Source: CAJWOS01 sp964502005 (GTDB lineage: Bacteria > Myxococcota_A > UBA796 > UBA2385). From it: 64,000 bases of DNA. This document shows positions 42,492 through 48,942 of the stretch, one piece after another; positions within the stretch are counted from its first letter, which is position 1; each line of letters begins with the position of its first letter. The stretch spans positions 1 to 64,000 of the forward strand of contig CAZCUX010000005.1 in assembly GCA_964502005.1 (NCBI GenBank). The letters are read 5' to 3'. Position numbers and translations under genes: made by a program. Below the pieces are notes generated by a model. That model saw only the letters and a list, made by a program, of their open reading frames with translations, was not told where the DNA came from and ran no database searches.

Positions 42492-44096
42492 CTACGAAAT
42501 CCGTACTTTTCGTGCGGCGGCCGCGGCTTCCCGCGCGCGTCGAACCGCGTCGGCAGACGACGAAGCTCCTCCTGTGCGCGCCGTCTCCGCAGGCCCTTGT
42601 AAGGCCGAGACGGCGTGCAGCAGCTCGTCCAACGCTTCGATATGGGCGTCTGTGGCTGCGTCATCGCGGGGGGAGAGGTCGAGGGCGTCGACGGCTTCGA
42701 GGAAGTCCAGGCGGGGCGCGTCCGCCAAATCCGCCTGCAAAATCGCCCGGCGCACCGCTTGTGCTTTTCGCGCGAGGCTGACCCGCGCGGCGCCGTCGGC
42801 GAGGGCGGGGGCAGCGCGGGGGCCCCGTGCGATATACTGACCGGTTTGTTTGAGACGGGCGGCGCGCTCGTTGCTTTCACGGGCTTGGCGCGCGCCCCAC
42901 AACGCGGCGACCAAGCCGGGGAGCACCGCAAACGGCAGCGCCAGCATCCCGATGAAAAGGGCGAGCAATGGCCCCAAAACAAGCGCGGCGACCCCGCCGC
43001 CGAGCATCGCTTGGCGGGCGAGGGGAGGGGCTTCCGTGGACACGAGCTGCAACGGCGCGCCGGCGGGGGACAGCTCTTGGAGCCGCGCGAGGCCCTCCGT
43101 TTCGGTGGTGGCGCCCATCACGAGAACCTCGGGCGATGCACTCGGCGGCAATCGAAACGCGTCGGCCGGGAGGTCCAGGAGGGCGGCCAAGCGCGTCCGC
43201 CCCCCATCCGATACCTTGGTGTTGTCCAGCACCACGACGTACGGCGGCAATGGTTGGTCGCGACGCGCCCCCGCGGACGGCCTTAGCGACTCTGTGCGCG
43301 GCAAATCACCCGAAACAGGAGGGCGCGGCGCCGCGCTGGGCAAGGTGACCACGGGCGGCGCCAGCGGCGGCGGAATCGCGACGGTCGCGCGGACCTCGGC
43401 GCGCGGGTCGACGAGCGTCGCCAATAGCTGCGCCGTTTTTTCCGAGAGGTGGGGTGCTGTCGCGCGCGGGGCATGGGGGTGGCGCTGGTTGTCGCGCAGC
43501 CGCTCTCGGTCTGCGGTCCCATCGAAGGGCAAGGAGCCCACAACGCTTCGGTACATGAGCACGCCCAAGCCGTAGCGCGCGCGGTCCGAGGCAAGCTCCG
43601 TGGGTTCAGGTGCGTCGTATACGGGTGGCTGTTGCAGCGAAAACTTCGGCACCACGCCGGTAGGCGCCAACCAGGGGCGTCCGTTGGGGTCGATGACCAC
43701 ATCTTCGGGGGTCAGCAGTCCATCGGGTGGTGGCGCGACGAGCAGCGCAGGCATGAGCCAGCCGACAATCGCGGGCAGGTCGGCCTCTGCAAGGCGCACT
43801 TGCGCGGTCCACGCCGACGAAACCCGCGGCCGAATCGCGGCCGGGCGGCCCTCCACCTCCCCGACGGCCAACGCGGGCAAACGTGCGGGAGGAAGGGGGC
43901 CTTGGGCTTCGGTTCGCCACGCCTCGCGGAATCGCTCGCGCGCGTTCGGGCGCAAAGCCGCGAGAGCCGATGGTCGAATCAGCTCCACCTCGTCTCCCGT
44001 GATGGTGTCGCGCGCGACGTGCCGCTCCACTTCCCCGATGTCAGGGAGCGGGCTGACGATTTCGTATCGGTCGAAGACCCTATGTCCCGGCTCCAT
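42492..44096 (-). CDS. Kinase-like membrane protein lacking catalytic motifs (pseudokinase)
   Basis: 534 residues. The first 250 residues keep the outline of a Hanks-type kinase (YEIVSPLPDIGEVERHVARD at the start, YGLGVLMYRSVVGSLPFDG in the F-helix region) but every catalytic element is lost: no glycine loop, VELIR where VAVK is expected, PEDVVIDPNG where HRDxKPxNI is expected, and APTG in place of DFG. After a Pro-rich linker and a 60-residue beta/alpha stretch (YVVVLDNTKVSDGGRTRL) there are two adjacent membrane helices (about 375-420) and a helical, Arg/Ala-rich C-terminus. Likely a signalling scaffold at the inner membrane. Starts divergently from the acyltransferase. Confidence 0.7.
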   Translation of the reverse strand: MEPGHRVFDRYEIVSPLPDIGEVERHVARDTITGDEVELIRPSALAALRPNARERFREAWRTEAQGPLPPARLPALAVGEVEGRPAAIRPRVSSAWTAQVRLAEADLPAIVGWLMPALLVAPPPDGLLTPEDVVIDPNGRPWLAPTGVVPKFSLQQPPVYDAPEPTELASDRARYGLGVLMYRSVVGSLPFDGTADRERLRDNQRHPHAPRATAPHLSEKTAQLLATLVDPRAEVRATVAIPPPLAPPVVTLPSAAPRPPVSGDLPRTESLRPSAGARRDQPLPPYVVVLDNTKVSDGGRTRLAALLDLPADAFRLPPSASPEVLVMGATTETEGLARLQELSPAGAPLQLVSTEAPPLARQAMLGGGVAALVLGPLLALFIGMLALPFAVLPGLVAALWGARQARESNERAARLKQTGQYIARGPRAAPALADGAARVSLARKAQAVRRAILQADLADAPRLDFLEAVDALDLSPRDDAATDAHIEALDELLHAVSALQGPAETARTGGASSSADAVRRAREAAAAARKVRIS

Positions 44097-44246
44097 CGTC
44101 GCTCCCGTTGGTCGCCCTTCACGTGTTGTGGGTGTCTACTTCACGCGCCGCACCTTCGCACGTGCAAAGCGAGCGCGCATGTGCGCCGGGGCTCCGTGCG
44201 TGCGTCGCTTCGTCGCTACCGATAGGCGGGCGGGCCGTGGGTCCCA

Positions 44247-44933
44247 ATGTCTTCTGTGTTTTGGAGCGCGTCGCGAATGCCCCTTTTTTCACCCGTAAAG
44301 CGCGTGGGACTTTGGTTGGCCGCGCGGTTGCTTCGGGCGTGGGCATCGACCTGGCGGGTCGTCTGCGAAAATGCAGACTTGGAGGCACATTGCTTGGCCG
44401 AAGGTCCGGCCATTTATGCGTTTTGGCACGAGTACCTCTTCGTGCTGGGACTCGTGCACCGCGACCGAAATATCGTGGGTGTCGTAAGCCAAAGTCGGGA
44501 TGGTGCGCAGCTTTCGACGTTGCTGGCCCGCCTTGGCTACGGACTTGTCCGCGGTAGCACCTCGCGTGGTGCCCGCGCGGTCGCGCGGCAGTGCTTGCGT
44601 TGCTTAGAGGACGGCCATTCGGTCGCGTTGGCGGTAGACGGCCCGCGGGGGCCGCGCCGCGTGGCGGCTCCGGGGGCGACGTTTTTGGCACGGGTAGGGA
44701 AGCGGCCTCTATTGGCCGTGCGCGCGGATGCGGCGTGGGTGGTGCGGCTCCCCACCTGGGACAAGCAGGCGATTGCGCTTCCGTTTTCGCGCGTAAGCGT
44801 GCGGTATTCTTTGGCGTCGCCGGAAGCGGTGGTGGCCCTGGAGCATCAACTGAATGGCGATTCCGCTTTGGCGGAGCCGCCCCAGCATCCGGCAGCCGAA
44901 GGCCTTAGCGCCCCCATTTTACCCGAATCTTGA
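44247..44933 (+). CDS. LPLAT-superfamily acyltransferase (DUF374-like)
   Basis: 228 residues. Family features: an N-terminal hydrophobic segment, FWHEYLFVLGL (the HxxxxD/E-like motif), VVSQSRDGAQLSTLLARLGYGLVRGSTSRGA (key parts SQSRDG and RGSTSRGA), LAVDGPRGPRRVAAPGATFLA and a cytoplasmic C-terminal tail. DUF374-type proteins resemble LpxL and other lysophospholipid acyltransferases and may acylate lipid A or related lipids. Start is ambiguous: ATG 44247, or ATG 44277 with GGAG about ten bases upstream. Its 3' end overlaps the convergent Trypco1-like gene by 29 bases. Confidence 0.85.
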   Translation: MSSVFWSASRMPLFSPVKRVGLWLAARLLRAWASTWRVVCENADLEAHCLAEGPAIYAFWHEYLFVLGLVHRDRNIVGVVSQSRDGAQLSTLLARLGYGLVRGSTSRGARAVARQCLRCLEDGHSVALAVDGPRGPRRVAAPGATFLARVGKRPLLAVRADAAWVVRLPTWDKQAIALPFSRVSVRYSLASPEAVVALEHQLNGDSALAEPPQHPAAEGLSAPILPES

Positions 44934-45213
44934 ACTGGCCATCTTCGGGGTTTCGCCCCACGGAAACGGCCGCCTTGGAGTCGACCTTCACCGTGAAGTC
45001 CAACTCAATGCCGCTGGGGGCGGGCTTTGTGGAGGCTGCCGTTCGCGCAGCCTCGGAGAGCTCTGCGGCGACCAATCCGACAACGCGGCAGACGTTTTTG
45101 ACAGCATCGTCGGGATGGAAGTTGGATGCGGCGTCCGACTTGTCGAAGCCGCCCGATGTCTCGCAATCGATAAACAGTTGGGTGCCATCTGAGAGGCGGG
45201 ACTCGAGCAGCAT
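44905..45213 (-). CDS. Small protein with Trypco1-like (CU044_2847-type) domain
   Basis: 102 residues; the ribosome site is CGAGGTTCTC before the ATG. The C-terminal half (PSGIELDFTVKVDSKAA, then QFKIRVKWGR) follows the pattern of the trypsin-co-occurring domain 1 family, whose members have an IELDFGVK-type strand and end in a VTLTWK-like strand. In other bacteria these small proteins are coded beside trypsin-like proteases or other effector modules and are thought to act as adaptors. No protease is present here. It lies 14 bases after a 65-residue gene on the same strand, forming a two-gene unit. The assignment rests on pattern memory, so it is moderate. Confidence 0.6.
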   Translation of the reverse strand: MLLESRLSDGTQLFIDCETSGGFDKSDAASNFHPDDAVKNVCRVVGLVAAELSEAARTAASTKPAPSGIELDFTVKVDSKAAVSVGRNPEDGQFKIRVKWGR

Positions 45214-45227
45214 GAGAACCTCGTGGG

Positions 45228-45425
45228 TCAGGTGTCGTCGGTGGCCGCTTTTCCAGGACGGTTGAGTCTGGCCATCACGACTTCGGCGTCGTCATTGGGA
45301 CGGCCGGGTTTGTTGTATGACGCGCGGTCGGTGGGGGCAGCAGCGGAGTGTTCCCCACTGAGGCGGTCAAGGGTGGCTTGAACACGACGCTTGAGGCGTC
45401 CGCGCAGGTCCATTCCAGTGGCCAT
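45228..45425 (-). CDS. Small hypothetical protein upstream of Trypco1-like gene
   Basis: 65 residues from ATG 45425, eight bases after CGGAG; longer open reading upstream lacks coding character. The start is basic and helical (MDLRGRLKRRVQATLDRL), the rest polar (RPNDDAEVVMARLNRPG). No signal peptide or motif recognised. It lies 14 bases upstream of the Trypco1-like gene and is divergent from the cyclic-nucleotide-binding gene. Confidence 0.5.
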   Translation of the reverse strand: MATGMDLRGRLKRRVQATLDRLSGEHSAAAPTDRASYNKPGRPNDDAEVVMARLNRPGKAATDDT

Positions 45426-45715
45426 GGTCGGTCTCCGTCCGAGGCAGGTTGAGGCGGATCGGTCATCGGCTCCAAGTTTGCGCACGAAACCGTTTGGTGC
45501 GCGCGAAGGAAGCGACGCGTGAGGACAGTCTATCGACCGCGCCCACCGGTCACCATGGGTCACACGTAAGTCCCTGCGGTTCCCGGCCGAAACCGCGCGG
45601 TGTAGAATCGTGCTTTCCCACTTGGTCGTGTGCTGCTTGCGAACAAGTGGAATTTCTCGCAGATAGTTCGTACGCAATCTGCGCAAGGCCCATCGGCCGT
45701 ACTTTCGGAGACGAC

Positions 45716-46258
45716 ATGGACACCCCCGTCACGCTCGAAGAGGTCATCGCATTCCTCCTCGAGACCCCGCTGTTTGAGGACCTCTCGCCAAACGAGCTGG
45801 CCGAAGTGGTTCAGATCATGCAGTATCAGCGTGTTCGCGATGGGCAGACCATCTTCCGCGAAGGCGACGACGGCGATGCGTGGTTTGTCATTTTCCGCGG
45901 CGAGTGCGTGGTGACCAAAAACGCACCCTTCGGCCCCGCGCGCACGATTGCGACGTTGCCGCCCCGCACTTGCTTTGGCGAGATGGCCGTCCTCGACGGG
46001 TCGGCCCGTTCCGCTACGGTGCAGGCCAAAGGCGACGCAACGGTGTTCAAGTTCCGGCGTCCCGCGTTCCAGTCGTTGCTCGAAGCCGGAAGCCTCGCCG
46101 CCTACAAACTTGTCTACGCGATGGCGCAAGTATTGTGCGTGCGGCAACGAAACGTCACACAGCAGCTTTCCGACGTCATGGACGACGAAGCAACCGAATC
46201 CGACAGCTTGCGCGATCAGCTTGAAAGCATCGTCGACGAGCACCGCGTATCCGAGTAG
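45716..46258 (+). CDS. Cyclic nucleotide-binding domain protein
   Basis: 180 residues from ATG 45716, five bases after CGGAG. A CAP-like beta-roll covers about residues 10-125: LLETPLFEDLSPNELAEVV, TIFREGDDGDAWFVIFRGECVV, and FGEMAVLDGSARSATVQAKGDA, the phosphate-binding cassette with the Arg-Ser-Ala motif. A helical tail with an acidic end (DEATESDSLRDQLESI) replaces any DNA-binding domain, so it is not a CRP-type transcription factor. It probably senses cAMP or c-di-GMP for an unknown partner. Monocistronic; followed by the tandem-hairpin region. Confidence 0.85.
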   Translation: MDTPVTLEEVIAFLLETPLFEDLSPNELAEVVQIMQYQRVRDGQTIFREGDDGDAWFVIFRGECVVTKNAPFGPARTIATLPPRTCFGEMAVLDGSARSATVQAKGDATVFKFRRPAFQSLLEAGSLAAYKLVYAMAQVLCVRQRNVTQQLSDVMDDEATESDSLRDQLESIVDEHRVSE

Positions 46259-46284
46259 CACTTCGTCCTGAAGCCGCTGCGCAT

Positions 46285-46409
46285 CACTGTTTTGCAGTGG
46301 TCGTAATATTTGGGGGCCCCGAAGCCAAGGTCTTCGGGGCGCAGCGGAGCCCCTGCGGGTCTCCGCTGCGGCGTGCGAGCCCAAGGTCTCGCCCGCGGAA
46401 ACCGCAGGG
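46285..46409 (+). other. Array of five tandem hairpins (candidate structured RNA or DNA element)
   Basis: After the cNMP gene five perfect or nearly perfect inverted repeats follow each other: CACTG/CAGTG (46285-46299), GCCCCGAAG/CTTCGGGGC (46316-46340), GCAGCGGAG/CTCCGCTGC (46341-46369), GCGAG/CTCGC (46375-46392) and CCCGCGG/CCGCAGGG (46392-46409). Hairpins 2 and 4 share the loop CCAAGGT, and CCCCTGCGGGT fills the third loop. No U-tract follows the group, so it is not a simple terminator. It could be a structured RNA, a repetitive extragenic palindrome cluster or a mRNA-stabilising element. 108 bases separate it from the next start codon. Confidence 0.55.
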
Positions 46410-46516
46410 CGGGGGCCACGGCGCTATGTGCGGTGCCACGCGCATGGGAATACGAAGGGGCCTCTGCGGGTTGCCAAGCCCGTTTTCTGCCGCGTGTTGT
46501 CCCCCAGGAGCTCGCC

Positions 46517-47170
46517 ATGATTCGCAGTCTGTTGCCGTTGGCCGGATTCCTGAGCATCGGTGGCAGGGCGATGGGGGCCGCACCTCCGTCGCTTCGCCTC
46601 GCGGCCTTTCCATCGGTAGTCGAAGACACACGTTCGGCTGAAGCGCGCGCGGCGGGCGCGGTCGGCGATGGCGCGCTCCCTGCGTGTCAGCTCGTAGCGA
46701 CGGGAGTTTCGGTGTGTGTCGTGACGGTCGCGGAGCCGGCACGCGTGCTGATGGAGGCCGACCTCGCTGCCTTGGGCACCTCGCGGGCAGCGGTATTTGA
46801 CGCTGCGAAAGCAGGCGTTGTTGCGGCGTTTCAGGCATCCCCGCCCGAGAAGATGACCGTCGAAGGCATAGAAGGCCAGTATTGGACGCACGCGGGGGAC
46901 CTCGGCTTCGAAGCGGCGGCATGGTTGGTGCCTTCGGTGTTGGGCACCGGTGCGTTGGTCATGGCAATGCCTGTGGATGGATTGTTGTTGTGGTGGACGC
47001 CGGGAAACGCCGACTTCGACAAGGTGCTGGCCGTGGGCGTCAAGCGGATGGTTGAGGCGGCGGAGGCGCCCATTTCGGCGGCGATTTTTGCGCCCGATGG
47101 CGAAGGCTGGCGGGTGTGGGGGGAGGTGCGCGGTTCCGTAGCGTTGCCCGGTGCAGCCCCGGCGCGTTGA
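46517..47170 (+). CDS. Exported hypothetical protein
   Basis: 217 residues from ATG 46517 after AGGAG. Signal peptide MIRSLLPLAGFLSIGGRAMGA. The mature part is Ala/Val-rich: LVATGVSVCVVTVAEPARVLM, then DLAALGTSRAAVFDAAKAGV, which is reminiscent of DUF1444-type proteins (where a WGVSEEELFEAA segment occurs), and LGTGALVMAMPVDGLLLWWTPG. I see no catalytic residues, and the DUF resemblance is weak. It precedes a thioredoxin-like gene by 78 bases on the same strand; only two Cys are visible. Confidence 0.6.
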   Translation: MIRSLLPLAGFLSIGGRAMGAAPPSLRLAAFPSVVEDTRSAEARAAGAVGDGALPACQLVATGVSVCVVTVAEPARVLMEADLAALGTSRAAVFDAAKAGVVAAFQASPPEKMTVEGIEGQYWTHAGDLGFEAAAWLVPSVLGTGALVMAMPVDGLLLWWTPGNADFDKVLAVGVKRMVEAAEAPISAAIFAPDGEGWRVWGEVRGSVALPGAAPAR

Positions 47171-47248
47171 ACGGCCCGATGCACCTTGACCAACGGCCCC
47201 AAGTGGCTACGCAGGAACGCCGGGTTTCCGGACGCACGGGAGTGGCCA

Positions 47249-47860
47249 ATGGGTCGGGTCAAGCGGTTGTTGCAGCGGGGATTTCGGCGGGTCGCGGGCG
47301 TGGTCTCCCGCGACGACCTGTTTGAAAAAGCAGGCGAGCGCGCGCCATCGTCGCCATTGTCGGGCGCAAGCGGGGTGGCTGCCGCCCCTGTTGCCGAGTC
47401 GGCGGAGCCTTCCGCGGCTCCGGTGTGCCGTCTGGTGTCGCTGGCGGGCTTGCGCGAGGCGATGGCGCCCGGAGGTGGGTGGCGGGTCATCAACCACTGG
47501 GCCACGTGGTGCATCGGATGCGTCGATGAGCTGCCCGAGCTGCGCGAGTTGGCCGCGTTGTTGCCACCGGGTGCCCGTGTGCTGGGCGTCTCTTGGGATC
47601 TATTCGACCCCCGTGGCGATGAGGACGACATCGTGGAGCATGTGGCGAATTTCAGCGCCGGGCACCAGTTGTCGTGGGGAAGTTTGGTGTTGGGTGCAGA
47701 TGTCGTGCCAGACGAGCTGTTCACCACCTTCGGCTTCGGGGAAACCACCGTGCCGCAGACCTGGCTGGTCGACGACGCCGGCACGGTTCGGTACAAGGTG
47801 GAAGGTTTGGTCGAGCGTGCGCATATCGAGCATATCCTCGGCCTGATTTCTGCCGGATGA
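47249..47860 (+). CDS. Thioredoxin-like (TlpA-type) protein
   Basis: 203 residues from ATG 47249, six bases after GGGAG. An unstructured basic/Ala-rich first 75 residues is followed by a TlpA/AhpC-like thioredoxin fold: WRVINHWATWCIGCVDELPEL with the CxxC active site (Cys-Ile-Gly-Cys), ARVLGVSWDLFDP, GFGETTVPQTWLVDDAGTV with the cis-Pro, and a terminal ALVERAHIEHILGL-like helix. No signal peptide, so it is probably cytoplasmic or membrane-tethered by an N-terminal amphipathic segment (RVKRLLQRGFRRVAGVV). It likely reduces or isomerises disulfides; the partner may be the upstream exported protein. Confidence 0.8.
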   Translation: MGRVKRLLQRGFRRVAGVVSRDDLFEKAGERAPSSPLSGASGVAAAPVAESAEPSAAPVCRLVSLAGLREAMAPGGGWRVINHWATWCIGCVDELPELRELAALLPPGARVLGVSWDLFDPRGDEDDIVEHVANFSAGHQLSWGSLVLGADVVPDELFTTFGFGETTVPQTWLVDDAGTVRYKVEGLVERAHIEHILGLISAG

Positions 47861-47912
47861 CGCGCGCCTTCGCGCACATGCTGCGTGCCATGAGGCGCCC
47901 CAAGGAGATGCA

Positions 47913-48284
47913 ATGAGTGCCGACGACAAGCGTGAGGGGACGGAGGGCAATCCCGGCCTCGGGGCTGCGGCAAGTGTGTTGGGCGATGCGCTGGGGCAGG
48001 CGATGCGTGTTGCGCTCCGGCGGGGCCGCTCCGAGGTGGAGCGTGCCGCGACGACGGGTCGGCAGCGCCTCGCGGTGCGACAGCTCCGCAGCGACCGCGA
48101 CGCGATGCTTCGAAAGATCGGGATGGAGGTCATTCGTCTGGTGGAGGCCGGCGAAGTGACGCATCCAGGCTTGGTGCGCAGCGCCGCGCGGGTAGCCGAA
48201 CTGGACGTGCAGTTGGCAGATGCAGAGCTAACGCGCGGCGACGACGCTTTTGAAAGCTCCGCCGGCGACGACGACGCCACCTGA
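47913..48284 (+). CDS. Small coiled-coil hypothetical protein
   Basis: 123 residues, AAGGAG seven bases upstream. It is entirely helical and charged: VLGDALGQAMRVALRRGRSEV, RQLRSDRDAMLRKIGMEVIRL and HPGLVRSAARVAELDVQLAD, with an acidic tail (DDAFESSAGDDD). This resembles small cytoplasmic coiled-coil proteins seen next to many deltaproteobacterial housekeeping genes, but I cannot name a family. It precedes the tRNA-Ala pair. Confidence 0.6.
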   Translation: MSADDKREGTEGNPGLGAAASVLGDALGQAMRVALRRGRSEVERAATTGRQRLAVRQLRSDRDAMLRKIGMEVIRLVEAGEVTHPGLVRSAARVAELDVQLADAELTRGDDAFESSAGDDDAT

Positions 48285-48357
48285 GCGGGGCACGCCGTTG
48301 TACCCGGTTTGGGGGGCGTCGCTCGGTGGCGGGGAGTGGATTCGCTGGTTTTTTCCC

Positions 48358-48386
48358 TTGCCGAACGAACAGGGGTGACATAAAAG
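48358..48386 (+). promoter_or_regulatory. Possible promoter of the tRNA-Ala unit
   Basis: TTGCCG (48358-48363) and TAAAAG (48381-48386) are 17 bases apart, four of six matches each to sigma-70 boxes, about 60 bases upstream of the first tRNA. It is the only plausible promoter seen there. Confidence 0.3.
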
Positions 48387-48446
48387 GCTGGTGTTCCTCG
48401 GGGGGCGTTCCCAAGCGTCCTCAAGCGCAAGTATGCGCGCTGGTTT

Positions 48447-48519
48447 GGGGCTGTAGCTCAGTTGGGAGAGCACCAGAATGGCATTCTGGGGGTCAGGGGT
48501 TCGAGCCCCCTCAGCTCCA
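48447..48519 (+). tRNA. tRNA-Ala (anticodon GGC), copy 1
   Basis: 73 bases with a complete cloverleaf: acceptor GGGGCTG/CAGCTCC (one G-U), D-loop AGTTGGGA, anticodon stem CCAGA/TCTGG with loop ATGGCAT (anticodon GGC), T-loop GTTCGAG, discriminator A. CCA is not encoded. It reads GCC/GCT Ala codons, apt for this Ala-rich GC-rich genome. A terminator follows four bases later. Confidence 0.97.
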
Positions 48520-48522
48520 CTC

Positions 48523-48549
48523 AAAACCCGCCTTCGTGGCGGGTTTTTT
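48523..48549 (+). terminator. Terminator after tRNA-Ala copy 1
   Basis: AAAACCCGCC / GGCGGGTTTT stem with loop TTCGT, followed by T runs. Placed three bases after the tRNA. Confidence 0.92.
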
Positions 48550-48611
48550 CGTCTTGGGTGGAAGGTCTGTTTTTCCGCAGGGATGCGGGCAATAGGCGCT
48601 CCGATGTGTTT

Positions 48612-48684
48612 GGGGCTGTAGCTCAGTTGGGAGAGCACCAGAATGGCATTCTGGGGGTCAGGGGTTCGAGCCCCCTCAGCTCCA
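48612..48684 (+). tRNA. tRNA-Ala (anticodon GGC), copy 2
   Basis: Identical base for base to the copy at 48447-48519, including the anticodon loop ATGGCAT. With a terminator between the copies, expression of copy 2 needs read-through or its own promoter in the 60-base spacer. Confidence 0.97.
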
Positions 48685-48687
48685 CTC

Positions 48688-48714
48688 AAAACCCGCCTTC
48701 GTGGCGGGTTTTTT
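48688..48714 (+). terminator. Terminator after tRNA-Ala copy 2
   Basis: Same stem and T-run as after copy 1 (AAAACCCGCC / GGCGGGTTTT). Confidence 0.92.
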
Positions 48715-48942
48715 CGTTTGTACCGTGATTGTTTCTCAACCAGCGGTATTTCTCAACCCGTCGCGGGTTTGAGCACCACCCACTCGCCGGCGCGGCCATT
48801 GTTGCGCGCGGGTGTTTGACTCGCGAAGGCGAGTGTGCGCACGCGACGGTGTGCGACGCCGGCAGCGGCACCCACGAGGCGGGTCTGCATCGCGAAAGAC
48901 GCCCATGGGGGGCGCTGTCGCCCGCCGTCTCGCTGCGCCTGC

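Larger units (their letters stand above)
48443..48717 (+). repeat. 110-bp tandem duplication carrying tRNA-Ala and terminator
   Basis: 48443-48552 and 48608-48717 are identical (GTTT leader, tRNA, terminator, CGT), offset by 165 bases with 55 unrelated bases between. The two copies diverge at once outside these limits, so this looks like a recent duplication or gene-converted pair. Confidence 0.9.

Noticed and set aside
48721..48942. Third tRNA or gene remnant after the tRNA-Ala pair
   Set aside because: Only a bulged CTCAACCCG/CGGGTTTGAG hairpin and a GGGCG/CGCCC stem are present; no cloverleaf or open frame of quality.
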